Shown here piece after piece: positions 8,557 through 17,260 of a stretch of 64,000 nucleotides of DNA. The number at the start of each line of letters is the position of its first letter. Within the stretch, counting starts at the first letter, position 1. Source of the stretch: DASZQL01 sp964391865 (GTDB lineage: Bacteria; Planctomycetota; Phycisphaerae; Phycisphaerales; UBA1924). The notes under the pieces are model-generated. The model was not told the DNA's origin, did not search any database, and was given only the letters and a program-made list of their open reading frames with translations. Made by a program: the position numbers and the translations under genes. The stretch covers positions 62,001 through 126,000 of the forward strand of contig CAYMNQ010000004.1 of the NCBI GenBank assembly GCA_964391865.1, written 5' to 3'.

Positions 8557-8588
8557 CACCGACTGGTCAGAGCAGCAGTTGGTGGCAC
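8557..8588 (+). repeat. Hairpin repeat ending in TGGCAC, copy 1
   Basis: A 32-bp element: arm 8557-8565 pairs with 8576-8584 (one G-U wobble that favours the plus-strand RNA), then the tail GGCAC. It overlaps no gene and lies between the amine oxidase start and the VanZ stop. Related elements are at 17221, 18911, 45797 and 45850. Confidence 0.6.
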
Positions 8589-8598
8589 GAGATGTGGG

Positions 8599-9042
8599 CT
8601 ACAGATCGAGCCGGCGTTCGCCGCGGGAGAGTGCCCGGGCGCGGACGGCGATCATCAGGACGGCGCCGATCCACACGCCGATGCAGTTGAACGCGAAATC
8701 GTCCCACGCGGCGGTTCGGCCGAGGATGGGGATGAGCTGCGTGCCCTCATCGATCCCGGCGTACACGACGGCGACGAGATGAGCGGCGGCGATGTTCCGC
8801 CACGAATTCCACGGGCCGAAGAATCCGCCGGCGATGAGGAGCGCGGTCCAAAGCCCGAAGGCGATGAGGTGCTGGAGCAGGTCGGCGCGCTCGATCGGCG
8901 CGACGTCGAGCTTGAGCTGCGGCCAGTGCGTCGCGGTGGCGAGCATGATCGCGAAGAGCGCGAACGCGGCCCGCCAGAGCTGCTGGCGCGGTCGGGCGTC
9001 CGGGCGCGGCAGCGGCGATTCCGAGGGCGCGGCTCGGCTCAC
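8599..9042 (-). CDS. VanZ-like membrane protein
   Basis: A 147-residue membrane protein with four predicted helices. The pattern HLIAFGLWTALL, then YAGIDEGTQLIPILGRTAAWDDFAFNCIGVWIG, is the VanZ-like signature (a conserved Asp/Glu-rich turn before the last helix). The original VanZ gives low-level teicoplanin resistance, but most members have no known role, and nothing here ties it to glycopeptides. The start overlaps the ParA stop by four bases, so it is downstream in the same transcript. Confidence 0.82.
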   Translation of the reverse strand: MSRAAPSESPLPRPDARPRQQLWRAAFALFAIMLATATHWPQLKLDVAPIERADLLQHLIAFGLWTALLIAGGFFGPWNSWRNIAAAHLVAVVYAGIDEGTQLIPILGRTAAWDDFAFNCIGVWIGAVLMIAVRARALSRGERRLDL

Positions 9043-9992
9043 CGCGTGCGCTCCAGCGATTTGGTCGCGGCGGGTGTGATGGTCGGCGCTGGTGGATTGC
9101 CGTTGGCGTGACCCGTTTCAGAGCGGCGGGCGAGCAGCTTGTCCCACTCGTCGGTGAGCGACCGCGCGAGCGCGAGATAATCCACCGCCCCCGGGCACGT
9201 CGGCGCGTACTCGAAGATGGTCTGCCCGAAACTGGGGCACTCGGCGAGCTTCACGTTGCGCCGCACGGCGGGGCGATAGACGCGCGCGCCGCGCCACGGC
9301 ACGTCCTGTTCGCGCGCGGAGCGGAAGAATTCTTCGATGTCCGCCACCACTTCTTTGGAGAGTTTGGTGGTGTCCTCGTGCATGCATAGCATGACGCCCG
9401 AGACGCGCAGGCGAGGGTTCACGCCCTGACCGACGAGCGTGACGGTCTCGAGCAGCTTGCCGAGTCCTTGCAGTGCTAGGTACTGCGCCTGCATGGGCAC
9501 GATGACTTCGCGCGCGGCGGCGAGCCCGTTCAGCGTCAGCAAGCCCAGTGACGGCGGGCAGTCGATCAGGACGAACTCGAACTCGCGCTTCAGTGTTTCG
9601 AGCGCGCGGGCGAGTCGCTGCTGCCGATCGGGGAGGTTTGCCAGTTCGGTCTCGGCGGCGGCGAGGTCGGTGACGGCGGGGATGACTCCCAGATGCTCGC
9701 GCGTGCGCACCACCGCCGCGGCGGGATCAATCTCGCCGGTGGCGTCGAGCAGCAAGTCGTACACGGTGGTCGCCACGGCGTCCGGCTCGATGCCCAGGTG
9801 CAACGTCGAGTGCGCCTGGGGGTCGAGGTCGATGAGCAGGGTGGAACGCCCCAGCCGGGCAAGCCCGGCGGCGAGATTGACGGCGGTGGTGGTTTTGCCC
9901 ACGCCGCCCTTCTGGTTCATCAGAGCAATCATCCGGCTCATCGGATGAAGGGGCGTGGTGAGTTCGGGTTTGGGCGTTGGGCCGTCGGGCAT
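9039..9992 (-). CDS. ParA/Soj-family ATPase
   Basis: A 317-residue ParA-type P-loop ATPase. It shows the deviant Walker A NQKGGVGKTTT (residues about 26-36), Walker A' LLIDLDPQAHSTLHLG and Walker B FVLIDCPPSLGLL. Such proteins position chromosomes, plasmids or protein clusters using an ATP-dependent DNA-bound gradient. No ParB gene or obvious parS cluster is seen nearby. It is coupled to a VanZ-like gene, which is unusual. The start is set at ATG 9992; a shorter start just before MNQKGG at 9941 is possible. The HDOD gene diverges from it with about 200 bp between. Confidence 0.88.
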   Translation of the reverse strand: MPDGPTPKPELTTPLHPMSRMIALMNQKGGVGKTTTAVNLAAGLARLGRSTLLIDLDPQAHSTLHLGIEPDAVATTVYDLLLDATGEIDPAAAVVRTREHLGVIPAVTDLAAAETELANLPDRQQRLARALETLKREFEFVLIDCPPSLGLLTLNGLAAAREVIVPMQAQYLALQGLGKLLETVTLVGQGVNPRLRVSGVMLCMHEDTTKLSKEVVADIEEFFRSAREQDVPWRGARVYRPAVRRNVKLAECPSFGQTIFEYAPTCPGAVDYLALARSLTDEWDKLLARRSETGHANGNPPAPTITPAATKSLERTR

Positions 9993-10189
9993 GAATGGGG
10001 GAGTGTATCGATGCTGGGAATCGGGAACGCCGAGTGAAGAAGGGTGGGAATTCCTGCCGAACATTGGCGGGCAAGCGCGGATTCCCCTCAATCCCCCCCG
10101 ATTCGTGGCCGATGATTCTCCGGTCCGGGCGATGCGGAGGTTGCTGCGTGAAACGTCGGTGTGAGTTGAGCGCTCGGGAAGTCGAGCAC

Positions 10190-11365
10190 ATGCATCAATC
10201 GTTGATGCGCCGGCTGGGGGATACTTCGGTACCCACGCTGCCGCAGGTCGCGGTGCGCGTCATCGAGTTGGTCAGCAACCCGAAGTCAACGATCAATCAG
10301 TTCGCGGAAGTGATCCGCACGGACCAGGCGCTAACGGGGCGGCTGCTGCGGATGTCGAACTCGGCGTACTTCGCGCAGCGCGAGCCGATCACCAAGCTTG
10401 AGCGTGCGATGGTGCTGCTTGGGCTGGACCGACTGAAAGCCGTCTCGCTCGGCTTCCACCTGAGCAAGCTGGCGGTCGGCGACGACGGCGAGTTTTCAGT
10501 GAAGAAGCTCTGGACGCAGTCGCTCTTTCGAGCCTGGGCCGCGTTCCGCGTGGCGGAGATGTTCGATAAGTCGCTCTCGGGCGAGGCGTTCATCGTCGGG
10601 CTGATGAGCGACGCCGGGATGCCCATGATGCCGAAGCTGGCGGGCGACGCGTTCATGAAATCGGTGGACCCGCGCGACCCGCCGGCGAAGCAGTACCTCT
10701 CCGAGTTCCGCAAGCTCGAGTTCACTCATGTCGATGTGGCGTCGTGCCTGTGCCAGATGTGGAAGCTGCCGGAGCTGTTGACGAAGCCGATCTGCCTGCA
10801 CCACGCGCCCGCCGGACCCGCGATCATCCGCAACCGCGAATCGATTCTTCATGCGACCGCGTTCTATGTGAACACCATCACGCTCGACCCGAAGGCACGC
10901 GAGACTGCCGACGGCGCGTCGGCGGCGCTGGCGCAGAAGCTTTTCAACAAGTCGCCCGAGGACATGGAGAAGGCGTTTCAGCTCGCGGGCGGTGATTTCC
11001 GAGCTTCGCGCGAATTGTTCAGCCAGGTGCTCGACGAGAACATGGGCGTCGAGAAGATCCTGCAGCAGGCGAACGGGCAGCTCAGCGAGAAGGTCGAGGA
11101 ACTCGTCGTGGAGATCAGCGAACTCGAACTCGGAAGGCCGGAGTCACGTTTCGAGCTGGACGGCATGATCCTGGAGATGGAGTCCGGCGACAACAACCGC
11201 GTACAGGTGTACATCGCCGACTCGGCGGGGAACCGGATCGTCTCCGAGCAGATCGACACGCGAAAGCAGAGCAAGGACGAGATCAGCTCGCGTCTGTTGC
11301 TTGACGGCGCAGCGCCCGATGTGATCGCGTCAATCTTCACGCGGCTGAACCAGCTGGCCGCGTAG
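10190..11365 (+). CDS. HDOD-domain signalling protein
   Basis: A 391-residue protein. The N-terminal HDOD domain (about residues 5-220) has the typical LPQVAVRVIELVSNPKST start and DQALTGRLLRMSNSAYF, then the LLGLDRLKAVSLGF segment. HDOD resembles HD phosphohydrolases but lacks the metal ligands and is usually a regulatory scaffold. A C-terminal coiled coil (LQQANGQLSEKVEELVVEISELE) is followed by a small domain of unknown type. There is no membrane segment. The ATG at 10190 is used; a GTG at 10148 in the same frame would add 14 residues. A hairpin at 11397 may terminate it. Confidence 0.87.
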   Translation: MHQSLMRRLGDTSVPTLPQVAVRVIELVSNPKSTINQFAEVIRTDQALTGRLLRMSNSAYFAQREPITKLERAMVLLGLDRLKAVSLGFHLSKLAVGDDGEFSVKKLWTQSLFRAWAAFRVAEMFDKSLSGEAFIVGLMSDAGMPMMPKLAGDAFMKSVDPRDPPAKQYLSEFRKLEFTHVDVASCLCQMWKLPELLTKPICLHHAPAGPAIIRNRESILHATAFYVNTITLDPKARETADGASAALAQKLFNKSPEDMEKAFQLAGGDFRASRELFSQVLDENMGVEKILQQANGQLSEKVEELVVEISELELGRPESRFELDGMILEMESGDNNRVQVYIADSAGNRIVSEQIDTRKQSKDEISSRLLLDGAAPDVIASIFTRLNQLAA

Positions 11366-11396
11366 ACACTCGAATCGCAGAAGGTCTTCAGGGCGA

Positions 11397-11417
11397 TCGC
11401 GAGTCAAAAACTCGCGA
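11397..11417 (+). terminator. Hairpin after the HDOD gene
   Basis: TCGCGAGT (11397-11404) pairs perfectly with ACTCGCGA (11410-11417) around a CAAAA loop, 31 bp after the HDOD stop. The following GCTTTGG is a weak T tract, so termination may be inefficient. Confidence 0.4.
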
Positions 11418-11474
11418 GCTTTGGCCGCCGAAACTCCATGCGTGACGGGATGTTCCGCAGCAAGGAGTCTCTCA

Positions 11475-11987
11475 ATGGCCCGTTTCGTTCGCTCCGCGTT
11501 GCTCGCTGTTCTCGCGTACCCCTTGGCGCTCGGCGCGCTGAGCGTCGCCTTCGTCGGCTGCAAGAGCGACGGTATCGCATCGTCCAAAGCCGCCGACATG
11601 AATGAGAGGTCGCTCTATGAGCGGCTGGGCGGCCAGCCCGCGATCACCGCGGTCGTCGATGAATTCGTCGCCCGCGCGGCCTCAAATCCAAAAGTGAACT
11701 TCACCCGCAAGGGTCACGCGAACGGGTGGGATGCCGCTCCCCGTAACGTCGAGAATCTCAAGGGGCATCTGGTGACGTTCGTCGCGTCCGCGACCGGCGG
11801 CGCGGAGAAGTACATGGGCCGCGATATGGCGAGCGCTCTCCAGGGCATGGGCATCACGGATGCTGAGTTCGATGCCATCGCCGCCGATCTTCGGGCGTCG
11901 CTCGAGAAGTTCAATGTGCCGACAAAGGAGCAGAACGAACTGATGACGGTCGTCGGCACGACCCGCAAGAGCATCGTGGGGATGTGA
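11475..11987 (+). CDS. Truncated-haemoglobin-fold lipoprotein lacking the proximal His
   Basis: A 170-residue exported protein. A signal peptide ends in VAFVGC (Cys29), a lipobox. From residue 47 it follows group I truncated haemoglobins: SLYERLGGQPAITAVVDEFV, then ATGGAEKYMGRDM. In such globins the haem-binding proximal histidine (F8) falls in an M-x-x-x-H-x-G motif; here that position is Leu122 (CTC at 11838), and the distal B10 Tyr position is Val. Haem binding is therefore doubtful unless another residue substitutes. The start at 11475 has AAGGAGT upstream. It could be a sensor or a structural relic of a globin. Confidence 0.82.
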   Translation: MARFVRSALLAVLAYPLALGALSVAFVGCKSDGIASSKAADMNERSLYERLGGQPAITAVVDEFVARAASNPKVNFTRKGHANGWDAAPRNVENLKGHLVTFVASATGGAEKYMGRDMASALQGMGITDAEFDAIAADLRASLEKFNVPTKEQNELMTVVGTTRKSIVGM

Positions 11988-12088
11988 ATACGACGAACAA
12001 GGGCATGTCCAATAACTGCTTTGGGATGCCCGGTTTTCTGGACTTACAGCCAAAGTGCGGCGACTGATTCCCTTGTGAGTGATAGGGC

Positions 12089-12117
12089 TGGACACCGCTG
12101 TATGCGGATGCTATCTT
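12089..12117 (+). promoter_or_regulatory. Possible sigma-70-type promoter
   Basis: TGGACA (12089-12094) and TATCTT (12112-12117) are 17 bp apart and 41 bp upstream of the start of the small gene at 12159. The spacer contains a short CCGC...GCGG inverted repeat. Only consensus resemblance supports it. Confidence 0.35.
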
Positions 12118-12158
12118 GAATTATTGGATCAGAGCTCTCCGCACAGGGAGTCGCAGTT

Positions 12159-12356
12159 ATGCCCCGCATTTCCCGTTCGTCGGTGGTCATCGCGTTGTCG
12201 TACCCGGTCGCAGTCGCGGCGTTGTGCTTTGCTGTGCTGTACAGTGATTCGCGCGTTGGATCAAAGGATGCCACGGCTGCCACGATTCAAATTGTGGTTC
12301 AGTCGCAGCCGACGACGGTTGAGCTGATCGGTGTAGCGCTCGCAGGTGCTTTGTGA
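12159..12356 (+). CDS. Small single-pass exported or membrane protein
   Basis: A 65-residue product with one hydrophobic helix (residues about 9-27: VVIALSYPVAVAALCFAVLY) after a short basic start, then a polar segment and a second, weaker hydrophobic end (VELIGVALAGAL). AGGGAG lies eight bases upstream of the ATG and a promoter-like sequence precedes it, which supports a real gene despite the small size. Nothing indicates the function. Confidence 0.5.
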   Translation: MPRISRSSVVIALSYPVAVAALCFAVLYSDSRVGSKDATAATIQIVVQSQPTTVELIGVALAGAL

Positions 12357-12380
12357 CCGTTCGAGCGGTGATGGCCCGGC

Positions 12381-13268
12381 TCACCGCCGGGGCCAGTCGA
12401 ATGTGCCGGCATAGACGTTCTCCGCCCCGCCGTTCATCCGCACGCCGTCGTGATCGCTCTTCCATTCGATGATGACCTCCCCGCCCGGTTGGGAGATAGT
12501 CGCGCGCCGGTCGAGCCGGCCGGTGAGGACTCCAGCGACCAGAACGGCGCATGACCCGCTGCCGCAGCCGCGTGTCTGCCCCGCGCCGCGTTCCCAGGTG
12601 CGCAGGTCGGCGTGATCACGCGACGTGGCTCGGGCGAGATGGACATTCATGCGCGCGGGGAACGCCGCGTGGGACTCGAACTTCGGGCCCAGCGCGTGAA
12701 TCTCGCGGGTGAAGTCGAATTCTGGCGACACGAAGACGACCATGTGCGGGTTGCCCATCGAGACGAAGACGGCTTCGATGCCGTCGATGCGGTACGCGTG
12801 CTTGCGCGGCGTCGGCGCGAGGCGTGCTATGTCCACGGGCACGCGCGCGAGGTCGAGCTCTGGTGTGCCCATGTCGACCGTGACGCGCGCGACGGTGCCG
12901 TCGCCGCGGCGCTCGGCGGTGGCGCGCAGGTCGCGCGTGCCGCAGCGGAGCGCCAGCGAGCCGTCGGGCGCTGCGCGGCAGTGCCCGCGTTCGAGCATCA
13001 GCCGGACAATGCAACGCGCCCCGTTGCCGCAGACCCCGCCGTCGGACCCGTCTGCGTTGTAGATGCGCATGCGGGCGGCGTTGGGGGAATCAGCGCGGGC
13101 CATCACGATCACACCATCGGCCCCGATGCCGGCGTGCCGATCGCTGGCGAAGCGGGCGAGCGCCGGCAGGTCATCGCGCGCGTCGAGCGATGGGTCAGCC
13201 GCCGCGTCGAGGACGACGAAATCGTTGCCCAGCGCCTGCACTTTGGTGAATGGGATCGTGTGGGTCAT
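12381..13268 (-). CDS. dapF: Diaminopimelate epimerase
   Basis: A 295-residue cytoplasmic enzyme that converts LL- to meso-diaminopimelate for lysine and cell-wall synthesis, using two cysteines. The first active-site cysteine is Cys80 in VCGNGARC and the second lies in RGCGSGSCAV. Other family parts visible are KVQALGNDFVVLD, RIYNADGSD and VSMGNPHMVVFV. Length is normal. It starts with a four-base overlap on the end of the M48 protease gene and so is second in that transcript. A DapL-like aminotransferase at 57209 would feed it in the aminotransferase variant of the pathway. Confidence 0.95.
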   Translation of the reverse strand: MTHTIPFTKVQALGNDFVVLDAAADPSLDARDDLPALARFASDRHAGIGADGVIVMARADSPNAARMRIYNADGSDGGVCGNGARCIVRLMLERGHCRAAPDGSLALRCGTRDLRATAERRGDGTVARVTVDMGTPELDLARVPVDIARLAPTPRKHAYRIDGIEAVFVSMGNPHMVVFVSPEFDFTREIHALGPKFESHAAFPARMNVHLARATSRDHADLRTWERGAGQTRGCGSGSCAVLVAGVLTGRLDRRATISQPGGEVIIEWKSDHDGVRMNGGAENVYAGTFDWPRR

Positions 13269-14776
13269 GGGGATGCCTCGCTGGCGGCGGCGGTGCGGGT
13301 GATCGGCTTCTCTCGCTCCTCTGGGAGCAGGAACCACGCCCCGAGTGTGAGCAGCATGAGCAAGGCGGCAGCGAGTTTGAGACGGCGAACCGAGCGGTCG
13401 ATCGGCAGCCGAGCCGCGTCGCGCCCGAGGAGCGCGCCGATCCGCCGGCAACGCCCGAGGATCGACCCGTGGCGCCAGGTGAACTTGCGGGTGGAGATCG
13501 AGTTCAGCCGCGCGACGCTCATCAGTGCGCCCGCCATCGCGGAGACGGCGTCGTGCGTCAGCACGGCGCTCTCGCCCGGCGCGCGGGCCGACCAGCCGCT
13601 GAGATGCTGCACCGCGAACGCGTCGGCTTGCTGCTCGAAGACTCGGCTGACGTGCCCGAAGACCAGCCAGCCGACGCCCAGCGCCGCCAGCAGCCCCAGC
13701 CCTCCCACGGCTTCCGCGCCGGTGCGCAGCAGCGCGTCCGGAGCGAAGAGCAGCAGGAACGCCCCGCCGACGGACGTGCCGAGCCAGACCAGCATGGTCG
13801 TCGCCCCTAGTGCGCCGATGAGCCAGGGCAGGTGCCTTCTTCGCGCGTGCCCTACCTCGTGCGCCATCACCGCTTCGATCTGGTCCGGCGGCAGGCGTTC
13901 GAGCAGCGCGTCCGTCAGCAGGATGTACCGTGTCCACGGCACCAGCCCAATCATGGCGCCGTTGATCATCGAGCCGTGCGTGCGCCACACGAGGTACTCG
14001 CGGCAACGCACGCCCTGCTTCCAGCAGAGCGCTTCGAGCCGATCGCGCAGCACGCCCGGCGCTAGCGGCACGGTGTCCCACACCCGGCGCAGGACCATCG
14101 GCATCACGAGGATCAGCACCAGCACGCCCGAAAGGTGCGCGGCGCTCACCAGCCACTCATGAGCGGCGACGCGGTCGTTCCCGATCATCGCCGCGAGCGC
14201 GGGGCGTGCCCAGCGGGCCGCCGACTCCGACCACGCGGCGAGGATCGCGATGGGCACGAGCACCAGCGCGATCTGGTGGCGTGTCTGATCGGCGACGTAC
14301 TGCGCGCGGGTGCGAAAGGGGCGGACGGGCTCGCCGCGGTCGAGCGCGCCAATGAGCGATGCCTCGGCGAGGCGTTGCTCGATGCCGTGGAACGACGCGT
14401 ACCCCGCGACGATCGCCAGCACCGCCGGGGCGGCGGCGAGGGCTTCATCGAGCAGCACCTGATCGCCGACCGCGCCGCGGACCACGTCGAGCCACCCCAG
14501 CCCCAGCACGGCGGCGGCGTGGAGCGCAAGGACCAGCAGGCGCGAGCCGTCGAGCACGAGGTCGGCCAGCGTGATCCAGCCCGATCGGCCCGTGCGATCC
14601 AGTTGTGTGCCGCAGCGCCCGATTGCGAGATGCGCGGCGAGCGCCAGCCCGGCGAATGAACCGAGCACCACGCCGACGACGACCAGCGCGGGCCAGCCCT
14701 CCCACAGCGGGAAGAGCCAGAAGCTATCGCGCGTAACGACGACGATCACGATGGCGATGAGGACCGCTTGGAGCAT
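13265..14776 (-). CDS. M48-like membrane metalloprotease
   Basis: A 503-residue membrane protein. Hydrophobic helices lie at about residues 3-14, 28-50, 80-96, 115-127, 168-182 and 213-230, before the zinc site HEVGH (306-310). Further helices follow (LIGALGATTMLVWLG, GLLAALGVGWLVFG), with FEQQADAFAVQH supplying the downstream Glu/Asp ligand region seen in HtpX/Ste24-like M48 peptidases. It probably degrades membrane or exported proteins. The start at 14776 is chosen because the upstream extension of the frame is not protein-like. dapF overlaps its end; mtfA diverges 219 bp away. Confidence 0.85.
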   Translation of the reverse strand: MLQAVLIAIVIVVVTRDSFWLFPLWEGWPALVVVGVVLGSFAGLALAAHLAIGRCGTQLDRTGRSGWITLADLVLDGSRLLVLALHAAAVLGLGWLDVVRGAVGDQVLLDEALAAAPAVLAIVAGYASFHGIEQRLAEASLIGALDRGEPVRPFRTRAQYVADQTRHQIALVLVPIAILAAWSESAARWARPALAAMIGNDRVAAHEWLVSAAHLSGVLVLILVMPMVLRRVWDTVPLAPGVLRDRLEALCWKQGVRCREYLVWRTHGSMINGAMIGLVPWTRYILLTDALLERLPPDQIEAVMAHEVGHARRRHLPWLIGALGATTMLVWLGTSVGGAFLLLFAPDALLRTGAEAVGGLGLLAALGVGWLVFGHVSRVFEQQADAFAVQHLSGWSARAPGESAVLTHDAVSAMAGALMSVARLNSISTRKFTWRHGSILGRCRRIGALLGRDAARLPIDRSVRRLKLAAALLMLLTLGAWFLLPEEREKPITRTAAASEASP

Positions 14777-14995
14777 TGAAGTGCATTCTTCGGCTTGATT
14801 GAGCGGAAAGCAATCGTAGCGGCGAGAAGGGAGCGTCTGCCAACTCGGCAGGGTCGGCGGCGGCGTGTCACCAAACAGCACGCGAAAGAGGGCCAAGCCG
14901 CGTTGAAATCGCTGGTTGGGGCGCGTCGCCCGTTGGCCTGCTGCGTGCACTGATGCCTCAACACGGCGACCATTCCGTCGCCACGTTCGTGCCGA

Positions 14996-15784
14996 ATGGA
15001 ATCACGCATGATGAGCCTGATCCGCCGCTGGAGCCGCTCGCGGCTGCTGAAGAAGCCCTTCCCGCGCGAGTGGGATTCGATCATCCGCGCCCGCGTGCCG
15101 TACGACCGGCGATTGAACCCGGCGCAGAAGCGCCGGCTGCGCGACCTCGTGCGCATCTTCCTCGCGGAGAAGTACTTCGAAGGGTGCGCCGGGCTGAAGA
15201 TCACCGACGAGATCCGCGTGAGCATCGCCGCCCAGGCGTGCCTGCTGCTGCTCGGTCGGCAGAGCGACGATGTGTACCGGGGCTTGCCGAGTGTGCTGGT
15301 GTACCCGCGCGTGTATTCCGTGCATGGAAAGTCGATCGGCCCGGCGGGGCTGGTCACCGTAGGCGAGGGCATGCGCTCGGGCGAGAGTTGGAACCACTCG
15401 ACGGGCTGGGGCGGCACGGTCGCCGGCCCGGTGGTGCTGGCGTGGGACCAGGTGGTCAAAGGCGCCGCCGACCCGCGCGACGGGCACAACGTGGTGTTTC
15501 ACGAATTCGCGCACCAGCTTGACGGTCAATCGGGCGGCATGGAGGGCGCCCCGCCGCTGGACTCAAAGGAGCAGTACGCCGAGTGGTCGCGCGTGATGAG
15601 CGTGGAGTTCGAGAATCTTCGGCGCGCGAGCGCGATGGGGCTGCCCACGCTGCTGAACCCGTACGGCGCGACGAGCCCGGCGGAGTTCTTCGCCGTCGCG
15701 ACGGAGGCGTACTTCGAGCGGCGGGAGGAGCTGCGCGCAGCGCACCCCGAGTTGGCGGAGCAGTTGAACCGGTACTACGGGTGA
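14996..15784 (+). CDS. mtfA: MtfA-family zinc peptidase
   Basis: A 262-residue protein close to the length of E. coli MtfA (M90 family), which cleaves small peptides and binds the glucose-PTS repressor Mlc. The zinc motif is VFHEFAHQLDG (HEFAH at 169-173), with a downstream EFFAVATEAYFER supplying the third ligand. YPRVYSVHGK and VGEGMRSGESW are family features. Whether it regulates a transporter here is unknown; no PTS genes are visible. Start at ATG 14996 (ATG 15008 possible). It is divergent from the M48 protease. Confidence 0.87.
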   Translation: MESRMMSLIRRWSRSRLLKKPFPREWDSIIRARVPYDRRLNPAQKRRLRDLVRIFLAEKYFEGCAGLKITDEIRVSIAAQACLLLLGRQSDDVYRGLPSVLVYPRVYSVHGKSIGPAGLVTVGEGMRSGESWNHSTGWGGTVAGPVVLAWDQVVKGAADPRDGHNVVFHEFAHQLDGQSGGMEGAPPLDSKEQYAEWSRVMSVEFENLRRASAMGLPTLLNPYGATSPAEFFAVATEAYFERREELRAAHPELAEQLNRYYG

Positions 15785-15799
15785 GCGTGTGCAGTCATC

Positions 15800-17149
15800 T
15801 CAACTCGCCGAAACAGCGATTGAGCCCCGGCATTCGCCGAAGCCGATCTTTCTGTATCCCTCCCGCTCGCACCATCCGCGCATGATGACCTCGTCACCGT
15901 CTTCGAGGAACGTGCGTTTCTCGCCGGTGGGGAGCTCGATGGGTTTGCGGGGTTTGCCGGGGCCGTCCCAGGAGAGTTCGAGCATGCACCCGCGGGAGTC
16001 GGGGGTGGTGCCGCTGACCGTGCCGCTGGCGAGGAGATCGCCCGGCTGGAGGTTGCACCCGCCGCTGGTGTGATGGGCGATGAGCTGCGCGAAGGTCCAG
16101 TACATCCCGTCGAACGAGCCGCGCGAGAGGCGGATCGGCGGGAGGTTCTTGTCGCGCATCTGCTTGGAGGCGAGCAGCACTTCCAGCGTGATGTTGAAGC
16201 CGCCGGCGCGTTCGTTCTCGTCGCTGCGCAAGTATTCCATCGGCGCGGGGTCGCCCGCGGGGCGCTTGAACGCCGGGCAGCGGAAGGGCGCGAGCGCCTC
16301 GGTCGTCACGACCCACGGCGAGATCGTCGTCGCGAAGTTCTTCGCAAGGAACGGGCCCAGCGGTTGGTACTCCCATTTCTGCATGTCGCGGGCCGACCAG
16401 TCGTTCACGAGGCACAGCCCGAAGAGATGGTCCTCCGCCTGCGCGATGGGGATGGGCGAACCGATGCGGTTCGCAGGGCCGATGATCGCGCCGACCTCGA
16501 GTTCGTAGTCGAGCATCTTGCACGGGCCGAACTTCGGCTCGGGGGCGTCGTCCGCTTTCGTCTGCCCGCTGGGGCGCGCGATGGGCGTGCCGCTGGGCAC
16601 GATCGAGCTCGCGCGGCCGTGGTAGCCGATGGGCACCCACTTGTAGTTCGGCAGGAGCGGGTTGTCCGGTCGGAACATCGCGCCGACGTTCGACGCGTGG
16701 TTGATCGACGCGTAGAAGTCGGTGTAGTTGAACATGCTCACCGGATGGACGAAGCGCAGCTCGCTCATCGGGCGCATGCACTTCTGGCGCAATCGGCGGA
16801 CGGACTGCCCTCCCGCGGCGTCGGTGCGGAGGAACGACTGCATCTTGCGGCGGATCATCTCGGGCAAGCCGGGCGTCATGCCGACGGGCGTCCAGAGGGG
16901 GATTCGCGCGAGGTAGCGCATCTCCTCGTCGGGGTCGTTCTCGAAGTAGCCGGCTTCGCCCATCATGGTGACGTCGAGCACCTGGTCGCCGATCGCGACC
17001 CCGAGGTGCGCGTGCGAGTGGTCGCCGTGCTGGACGATGAACGCGCCGAGGGGCAGGTTCTGGATGGGGAAATCGGTCGCGGGGTCGTTGGCGGACTCGA
17101 CCCAGCTCTGCATCTTCGGATCGTGGGTGTCGTTGATGTCGCGGCGCAT
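15800..17149 (-). CDS. fahA: Fumarylacetoacetase
   Basis: A 449-residue fumarylacetoacetate hydrolase, the last step of tyrosine breakdown, giving fumarate and acetoacetate. Length and domain order match: N-terminal SH3-like domain (to about 130), then the metal-binding catalytic domain with MFNYTDFYAS, the YHGRASSIVPSG loop, DYELEVGAIIG (metal carboxylates), LVNDWSARDMQKWEYQPLGP, and a GTVSGT near the end. It is monocistronic here; no other tyrosine-degradation genes are in the window. The end of the frame is 16 bp from the stop of mtfA, with convergent orientation. Confidence 0.93.
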   Translation of the reverse strand: MRRDINDTHDPKMQSWVESANDPATDFPIQNLPLGAFIVQHGDHSHAHLGVAIGDQVLDVTMMGEAGYFENDPDEEMRYLARIPLWTPVGMTPGLPEMIRRKMQSFLRTDAAGGQSVRRLRQKCMRPMSELRFVHPVSMFNYTDFYASINHASNVGAMFRPDNPLLPNYKWVPIGYHGRASSIVPSGTPIARPSGQTKADDAPEPKFGPCKMLDYELEVGAIIGPANRIGSPIPIAQAEDHLFGLCLVNDWSARDMQKWEYQPLGPFLAKNFATTISPWVVTTEALAPFRCPAFKRPAGDPAPMEYLRSDENERAGGFNITLEVLLASKQMRDKNLPPIRLSRGSFDGMYWTFAQLIAHHTSGGCNLQPGDLLASGTVSGTTPDSRGCMLELSWDGPGKPRKPIELPTGEKRTFLEDGDEVIMRGWCEREGYRKIGFGECRGSIAVSAS

Positions 17150-17172
17150 GGCGTGGAAGGGTACTCGTCCCG

Positions 17173-17192
17173 CTGGCCGGTCCTCCGGTCAG
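17173..17192 (+). repeat. Short GC hairpin next to the TGGCAC element
   Basis: CTGGCCGG (17173-17180) and CCGGTCAG (17185-17192) form an eight-pair stem with a TCCT loop, with one G-U wobble favouring the plus strand. It is followed by TGGTGG and lies 28 bp before hairpin copy 2. It may be a decayed relative. Confidence 0.4.
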
Positions 17193-17220
17193 TGGTGGTC
17201 GTTCGTGCAGGAGCGAAAGG

Positions 17221-17248
17221 TACTGACCCGAGGACGGGTCGGTGGCAC
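17221..17248 (+). repeat. Hairpin repeat ending in TGGCAC, copy 2
   Basis: ACTGACCCG (17222-17230) pairs with CGGGTCGGT (17235-17243) around AGGA, with one U-G wobble on the plus strand, followed by GGCAC. It lies between the end of the following lipoprotein gene and the start of fahA. Confidence 0.55.
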
Positions 17249-17260
17249 GTTGAATCTGGT

